Origin: Cohaesibacteraceae bacterium
GTDB taxonomy: Bacteria > Pseudomonadota > Alphaproteobacteria > Rhizobiales > Cohaesibacteraceae
Direction of reading: 5' to 3'
Assembly: GCA_016764535.1 (NCBI GenBank)
Contig: JAESRR010000029.1
Coordinates: 3,023 to 12,739 of the forward strand
Length of the DNA stretch: 9,717 nucleotides
Shown here: positions 5,975 to 9,717 of the stretch, one piece after another
How positions within the stretch are numbered: position 1 is the first letter of the stretch
How the letters are laid out: the number at the start of each line of letters is the position of its first letter
Program-made: the position numbers and the translations under genes
The notes under the pieces: generated by a model
Database searches by the model: none
The model's input: the letters and a program-made list of their open reading frames with translations, nothing else
What the model was told of the DNA's origin: nothing

Positions 5975-6849
5975 TCCGGCCCATTTTGATTGTTTGTGGC
6001 CTGTCGCAGAGCCAGTTTTTCTTTTCGTTGAATACGCATCAGAACAGCATTTATTTCCGCTCCGAGAAGGAATAACGATGCAATTATATGAAGGAAAATC
6101 AACGTTGTAACCATTCCAGCCAGCCCGGCGTACACTTTTGCATATGTAGCAAAATGAGTGATATAATATGAGTAGGCATTTCCGGCAACCCACCACAACA
6201 GCAATGTAAGCAATACCCCCGGCCACAAACTGGCCAACGGAATTTTTCGGGCAGGAAGCAAAATATGGCAGGCAGAAACAAATGCCAGCAATATGGTGAA
6301 AGACGCACCGATCCGCACCAGATCAAATGTCCAGCGCATGTCCTGCAAAAATGGGAAATGCGGTAGTGCCAGTTCAAAAACAAGCGGTGCTGCGATCAGG
6401 GCGAGCGTAACCAGGATCAAAACTAGACCCGCGCACAACACAAACAATAATCCACCAAGTCTACGGATCATGAACGACCGCCGCTCGGCAATTCCGTATG
6501 ACCTGTTCAGGCCCTCTCGCAGGCTTTCCACGGCACCCGTCAACGTAACGAGGAAAACGATAATCCCAAGACTGAGAAGACTGGTAGCGTCCTGTTTCAA
6601 TACCGCATCCACTTCGGGCCGGAGTACCGACGCGACACCATCGGGCAATATCGCTACAAAAATTTCCTGGGTCCTCGCTCCAATTGTCTCGCCACCGACG
6701 ATTGCCAGCATCGCAGTGATCAACAATAAAAACGGAAAAAACGACAAAATAAATGAAAACGCAATGTTGCTGCCAAGAGCAATCCCGTGATTATCGAGAA
6801 AACGTTGCAAAACCCGCAATGGCATCCACACCAAATTATTCACATTCAC
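5971..6849 (-). CDS. YihY/BrkB family inner membrane protein
   Basis: A 292-residue polytopic membrane protein of the YihY/virulence factor BrkB family (formerly annotated as RNase BN, which is incorrect). Its molecular function is unknown; the family name comes from a Bordetella serum-resistance locus. Hydrophobic segments lie at about 26-52, 90-108, 130-158, 178-198, 208-225 and 236-266. Family landmarks are ALGSNIAFSFILSFFPFLLL (24-43), the amphipathic SLREGLNRSYGI (109-120), LPARKIPLASLWPG (198-211) and LLGAEINAVL (261-270). The start is GTG at 6849, with AGGGA 6 bases before it on the minus strand; a second GTG two codons later is less well spaced. It is 69 bases downstream of the MCP gene, which has a weak terminator, so it may be transcribed separately. 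Confidence 0.92.
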   Translation of the reverse strand: MNVNNLVWMPLRVLQRFLDNHGIALGSNIAFSFILSFFPFLLLITAMLAIVGGETIGARTQEIFVAILPDGVASVLRPEVDAVLKQDATSLLSLGIIVFLVTLTGAVESLREGLNRSYGIAERRSFMIRRLGGLLFVLCAGLVLILVTLALIAAPLVFELALPHFPFLQDMRWTFDLVRIGASFTILLAFVSACHILLPARKIPLASLWPGVLLTLLLWWVAGNAYSYYITHFATYAKVYAGLAGMVTTLIFLHIIASLFLLGAEINAVLMRIQRKEKLALRQATNNQNGPD

Positions 6850-6886
6850 CTGGTTTCCCTTTCGAGATGTCCTGCTCTTCCTATAC

Positions 6887-6905
6887 TTGGTTCGTATAAT
6901 ACCAA
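6887..6905. repeat. Short inverted repeat upstream of brkB
   Basis: TTGGT (6887-6891) and ACCAA (6901-6905) flank nine bases containing a plus-strand TATAAT (6895-6900). It lies between the MCP terminator and the brkB start. The arms are only 5 bp, so chance is plausible. It may be a brkB operator, but no minus-strand promoter with good spacing is visible. Confidence 0.2.
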
Positions 6906-6907
6906 TT

Positions 6908-6925
6908 AAAAGAGCCTATCAGGCT
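6908..6925 (-). terminator. Weak intrinsic terminator of the MCP gene
   Basis: On the minus strand AGCCT (6925-6921), loop GAT and AGGCT (6917-6913) form a perfect 5-bp stem. It is followed by C and then TTTT (6911-6908). The MCP stop codon TGA (6921-6919) lies within the hairpin. The short stem suggests incomplete termination and some readthrough into brkB. Confidence 0.5.
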
Positions 6926-8931
6926 GAACGTACGCTTTTCAGGAATGATTTTATTTCTTGATCAAGCACACCGGCCTGTTGCGATACGAGCGCAGCAAGA
7001 TCATCAACATGTCCGGCGGCGGTCTGGGTGTTGCGAGCAGCGCCTTCTACCTGTTTCATGGCTTCCACCCCGACTCTGCTTTCTCTTGCTGCTTCGGCAA
7101 CATTTTGACCAATCTGGTCAATGGATTCTCTCTGAATGTTCACAGACTGGCGCACGGTGTCAGCGATTGTACCCATTTCCTCGATTACATCCCGCACACC
7201 ATCAATCGCGGCAACTGCATTTGTGGACGTTTCCTGAATACCATCAATTCTGCTTGCAATATCGTCAGTTGCCTTTGAAGTTTGTGTGGCAAGATTTTTC
7301 ACCTCAGCCGCAACAACAGCAAATCCACGCCCCGATTCCCCAGCTCTTGCTGCTTCTATTGTTGCGTTAAGTGCAAGCAAATTGGTTTGCTCGGCAATGT
7401 CCCTGATAAGCTGGACGACTTCTCCAATCTCACCGGCTGCGTTGGCAAGGCTTTCCATTGTCTGGACGGTTTCTCCAACACGCACGCGTGCCCTGGTTGC
7501 CACATCGGTAGACTGTTCTGCGTTTGCAATTACGACGTTCATCGCATCACCCAGTTCTCCGGATGCTGCCGCTACCTCTTCAATGTTACCTGCGGCGCCG
7601 CTTACAGATTTCCCGGCGGCCAAAGCCTGCCCGGTCACACTATTTGCGTCCTGATCCAGATCATCAGACGCTGACTTCAATTGCCCGGACACACCGCGAA
7701 CTTCGGTGAGAGACTGACCAATAGTATCTTCAAACGAGGCGATCATATCATCAATAATCTGTTCGCGATTTTGCTGACTATGTTGAGCCTCGATTTGATT
7801 TGTTTCCAGGTCTTTTTGCGCTTTGGCATTGTTTTTAAATACCTGCACGGTTTTGGCCATATTTGCTATTTCGGTTTTTCCGCCCGTATGCGGTATGTCG
7901 ACATCAATTTCTCCGCTAGCCAATTGTGTCATTGTTTCACCCAGACGGATGAGGGGTCTTGAGATACTGGCTCCAATCCAGAGGCTTGCGCACACACCAA
8001 GCAACAATGTCGTTGCAATAATAATCGCCATACCCCGTGCAGTACGGCTACGGCTGTTTGCAAGAGTTTGATCAGAGTGTTTTGCACCTTCCGCAACAGT
8101 CAAAAGTATTGCTTCCACCGCAGGCTTGATGCCATCCAGTTGCGCAGCACTGCGTTCTGCAAGAGCAATCCGTGCTGTTTTGGCGGCAGCGAGTTGATTG
8201 AAAATATTATTGAATTCGACTGTTATGCCCGAAACTTCAGATTTAAAACCATCATCCAGGCCGGACCGTCCCAAATAACGGTCAATTCGAGCAATTGCTC
8301 CAACAAAATTACCTTCCTGAACATCTGTCGGATCCAGACGATAACCCTTTTCAGCTGCATCAAGCTGATAAACGGATTGAACAAGTTTGTTGAGATCCAG
8401 TTTCTTATTTTTGCGCTGGGCTTTTTTGATCTTTTTGGACAGATTCCGGGTGAGCGAATTGATAGCTCCGACAAACCCCTCGTCCACAGTGAAGCCAATT
8501 AGTTTTTGCTGGGTCACGCCACCATGAAAACTATCGCCAATAATCATGAGGGCATCAGACAAAACAGCTAAATTGTCGATTAGCAGATCAGCGGATTGTC
8601 CGGTCTCAAGTGCTTTCAAAGATGCAACTGCGTCCGCGAAGGTAACATCAAAATCCGCAACTATTTCATCTGACGGACTCGCTGCAAATTTCTTATCAAG
8701 TTCCCGTAGTATCAACGCCCTGTTCTCGAAAAGGCGCGCTTCATTAGCGGCTGCAAGATGTTGTCTTGACTGCACGAATGCCGTATCGACGACCGATTGA
8801 CCATTCCAGTACAATATACCGACCGAGCAAATACCGAGTAAAAACAAAACACATAAAAGAAGAATTTTTCCTCTTACTGAAACATAGTCCATCCAGCCAA
8901 AAATATGCTTGCCCAGTTGTGATGTTTTCAT
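6919..8931 (-). CDS. Methyl-accepting chemotaxis protein with large helical sensor
   Basis: A 670-residue transmembrane chemoreceptor that signals through CheW and CheA to the flagellar motor. Transmembrane helix 1 is at about 22-42. The periplasmic domain at 43-299 is about 255 residues and looks all-helical. Its size and the segment [14 protein letters not shown] (190-203) resemble helical bimodular (HBM) sensor domains, which bind small organic ligands in characterised receptors. That assignment is inference. Transmembrane helix 2 is at about 300-321 and the HAMP domain at 322-374. The signalling tip, with [20 protein letters not shown] at 514-533 and [15 protein letters not shown] at 534-548, is canonical. 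The C-terminus, SVRSA, has no CheR/CheB tethering pentapeptide. ATG at 8931 follows GGGAGAA by 5 bases. No other chemotaxis gene is in the window, so it is an orphan receptor. Confidence 0.95.
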   Translation of the reverse strand: MKTSQLGKHIFGWMDYVSVRGKILLLCVLFLLGICSVGILYWNGQSVVDTAFVQSRQHLAAANEARLFENRALILRELDKKFAASPSDEIVADFDVTFADAVASLKALETGQSADLLIDNLAVLSDALMIIGDSFHGGVTQQKLIGFTVDEGFVGAINSLTRNLSKKIKKAQRKNKKLDLNKLVQSVYQLDAAEKGYRLDPTDVQEGNFVGAIARIDRYLGRSGLDDGFKSEVSGITVEFNNIFNQLAAAKTARIALAERSAAQLDGIKPAVEAILLTVAEGAKHSDQTLANSRSRTARGMAIIIATTLLLGVCASLWIGASISRPLIRLGETMTQLASGEIDVDIPHTGGKTEIANMAKTVQVFKNNAKAQKDLETNQIEAQHSQQNREQIIDDMIASFEDTIGQSLTEVRGVSGQLKSASDDLDQDANSVTGQALAAGKSVSGAAGNIEEVAAASGELGDAMNVVIANAEQSTDVATRARVRVGETVQTMESLANAAGEIGEVVQLIRDIAEQTNLLALNATIEAARAGESGRGFAVVAAEVKNLATQTSKATDDIASRIDGIQETSTNAVAAIDGVRDVIEEMGTIADTVRQSVNIQRESIDQIGQNVAEAARESRVGVEAMKQVEGAARNTQTAAGHVDDLAALVSQQAGVLDQEIKSFLKSVRSA

Positions 8932-9005
8932 GATTATTCTCCCGTCAGTCGGTCAACTTTGGCGGATATACTGTCCCAATTGGTTTAAAAACCTATAAAG
9001 ATTAC

Positions 9006-9043
9006 GTTACAATTTTAGGGTAACTGGAACACAATCGGTAACT
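9006..9043. repeat. GGTAACT direct repeats with inverted GTTAC
   Basis: GGTAACT occurs at 9019-9025 and 9037-9043, spaced 18 bases start to start. GTTAC (9006-9010) is inverted relative to the first copy. The cluster lies 75-112 bases upstream of the MCP start, in the divergent 257-base region shared with the DMT transporter gene. It could be a binding site for a regulator of either gene, but the motif matches none I know. Nearby, GGTTT-AA-AAACC (8982-8993) is another small dyad. I see no strong sigma70 promoter in 8932-9188. Confidence 0.3.
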
Positions 9044-9188
9044 TTCGTGCATGAAGGGGAAATTTGATCTGTAAAATTGCCCATCGCGGCCCAAAATAAA
9101 TTCTCAAGGGCGTTTCATCAGGTGGACAGGCCGCAGAGAGCATGCAACTAATTCTTTCCCGCCTTTCTGAATACCAATCGAGACATTC

Positions 9189-9717
9189 ATGCGCACATTT
9201 TCAGCCAACACATCCGTTTTGGAAAAGCTGGCACCTTCTCTATTTGTACTGCTCTGGTCCACCGGGTTTGTCGGCTCCAAACTGGGTGCCCCTTATTCTG
9301 AACCGCTTACTTTTCTTGCAATCCGATTTGGGCTGGTGCTTGTAGCCCTGCTTGTGGTAACCGCAATCTGGAAACAGAAAACCCTGACAGGTATCGACAG
9401 AATACATTGTATTGTTGTTGGCATTCTTATTCACGGCATTTACCTTGGTGGCGTTTTCTGGGCAATTGATCGTGGGATGAGCGTTGGAATGACAGCTTTA
9501 ATCATCGCTCTCCAACCTGTTGCCACCTCATTGTTCGCCATTCGGATGGTGGCAGAAAAAGCCGGAGCGAAACATCTGATCGCTCTGTGCATCGGCCTGA
9601 TCGGCGTTGCCCTGGTTTTGGGACCAAAACTTGAGGACGCGACCCAGGCTCTGTCTTTTATAAATATCGCTGCTGTTGGACTGGCCGTCGTTGTCGTTTC
9701 ATTCGGCACAGTTTATC
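9189..9717 (+). CDS. EamA/DMT-superfamily transporter (5' part, cut by window end)
   Basis: The first 176 codons of a drug/metabolite transporter with EamA repeats, which runs off the right edge still open. Family members are inner membrane exporters of metabolites or amino acids; the substrate is unknown. The reading frame starts at ATG 9189, seven codons after an in-frame TGA, with only a weak purine-rich GAG upstream. Hydrophobic segments lie at about residues 13-31, 40-60, 74-93, 98-117, 128-146 and 156 onwards. The opening motif FVLLWSTGFVGSKLGAPYSE (19-38), followed by PLTFLAIRFGLV, is characteristic of the first EamA repeat in this family, and ALIIALQPVATSLFA (103-117) marks its end. 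A full-length member would be about 290-310 residues. Confidence 0.88.
   Translation, partial: MRTFSANTSVLEKLAPSLFVLLWSTGFVGSKLGAPYSEPLTFLAIRFGLVLVALLVVTAIWKQKTLTGIDRIHCIVVGILIHGIYLGGVFWAIDRGMSVGMTALIIALQPVATSLFAIRMVAEKAGAKHLIALCIGLIGVALVLGPKLEDATQALSFINIAAVGLAVVVVSFGTVY

Noticed and set aside
7282..7674. Several 80-140 codon plus-strand frames opposite the MCP gene
   Set aside because: They lie antisense to the conserved signalling domain. They have low-complexity translations and no start signals, so they are shadows of the real gene.
9142..9345. A 67-codon plus-strand frame before and inside the DMT gene
   Set aside because: It is out of frame with the well-supported EamA protein starting at 9189 and has no coherent features.

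Overview
The window looks like a stretch of core chromosome from an alphaproteobacterium of moderate GC content, probably a free-living, motile one. The evidence is a compact, mostly gap-free layout, a tRNA-Leu with an encoded CCA tail, a yqaA-type DedA gene coupled to dsbB, an HNH protein with the N-terminal domain typical of alphaproteobacterial housekeeping chromosomes, GluQ, and a HAMP-containing chemoreceptor. No genus can be assigned. I see no transposase, integrase, phage gene, toxin-antitoxin pair or CRISPR array.

Layout. Positions 1-223 are AT-rich and non-coding, with two sets of inverted repeats. tRNA-Leu(CAA) (224-309, minus) follows, with a clear sigma70-type promoter behind it. 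A two-gene plus-strand operon (463-1561) encodes a YqaA/DedA-family membrane protein and the disulfide-bond oxidase DsbB. Facing it are two minus-strand genes, an HNH endonuclease-family protein (1567-2124) and an AlkA-like 3-methyladenine DNA glycosylase (2220-2861). gluQ (2947-3843, plus) is divergent from alkA and overlaps the tail of an AEC-family transporter gene (3809-4753, minus). Divergent from the transporter is a compact, sensorless hybrid histidine kinase (4901-5974, plus), whose stop codon overlaps that of a BrkB/YihY membrane-protein gene (5971-6849, minus). Upstream of brkB lies a methyl-accepting chemotaxis protein (6919-8931, minus). The window ends inside an EamA/DMT-family transporter gene (9189 onwards, plus).

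Function. Apart from the yqaA-dsbB pair, and possibly the neighbouring DNA-repair or nuclease genes, these are unrelated housekeeping and accessory genes in alternating orientation. Three convergent pairs (dsbB/HNH, gluQ/AEC, kinase/brkB) end within a few bases of each other or overlap.

I did not find a convincing new multi-gene system. The points most worth a second look are a GluQ that has lost all three cysteines of its usual zinc site, a sensorless hybrid kinase whose receiver has Arg in place of the conserved Lys, a perfect 9-bp inverted repeat with a third TTTATG copy between the AEC and kinase genes, interleaved inverted repeats near the left edge, and a perfect hairpin in the HNH leader.
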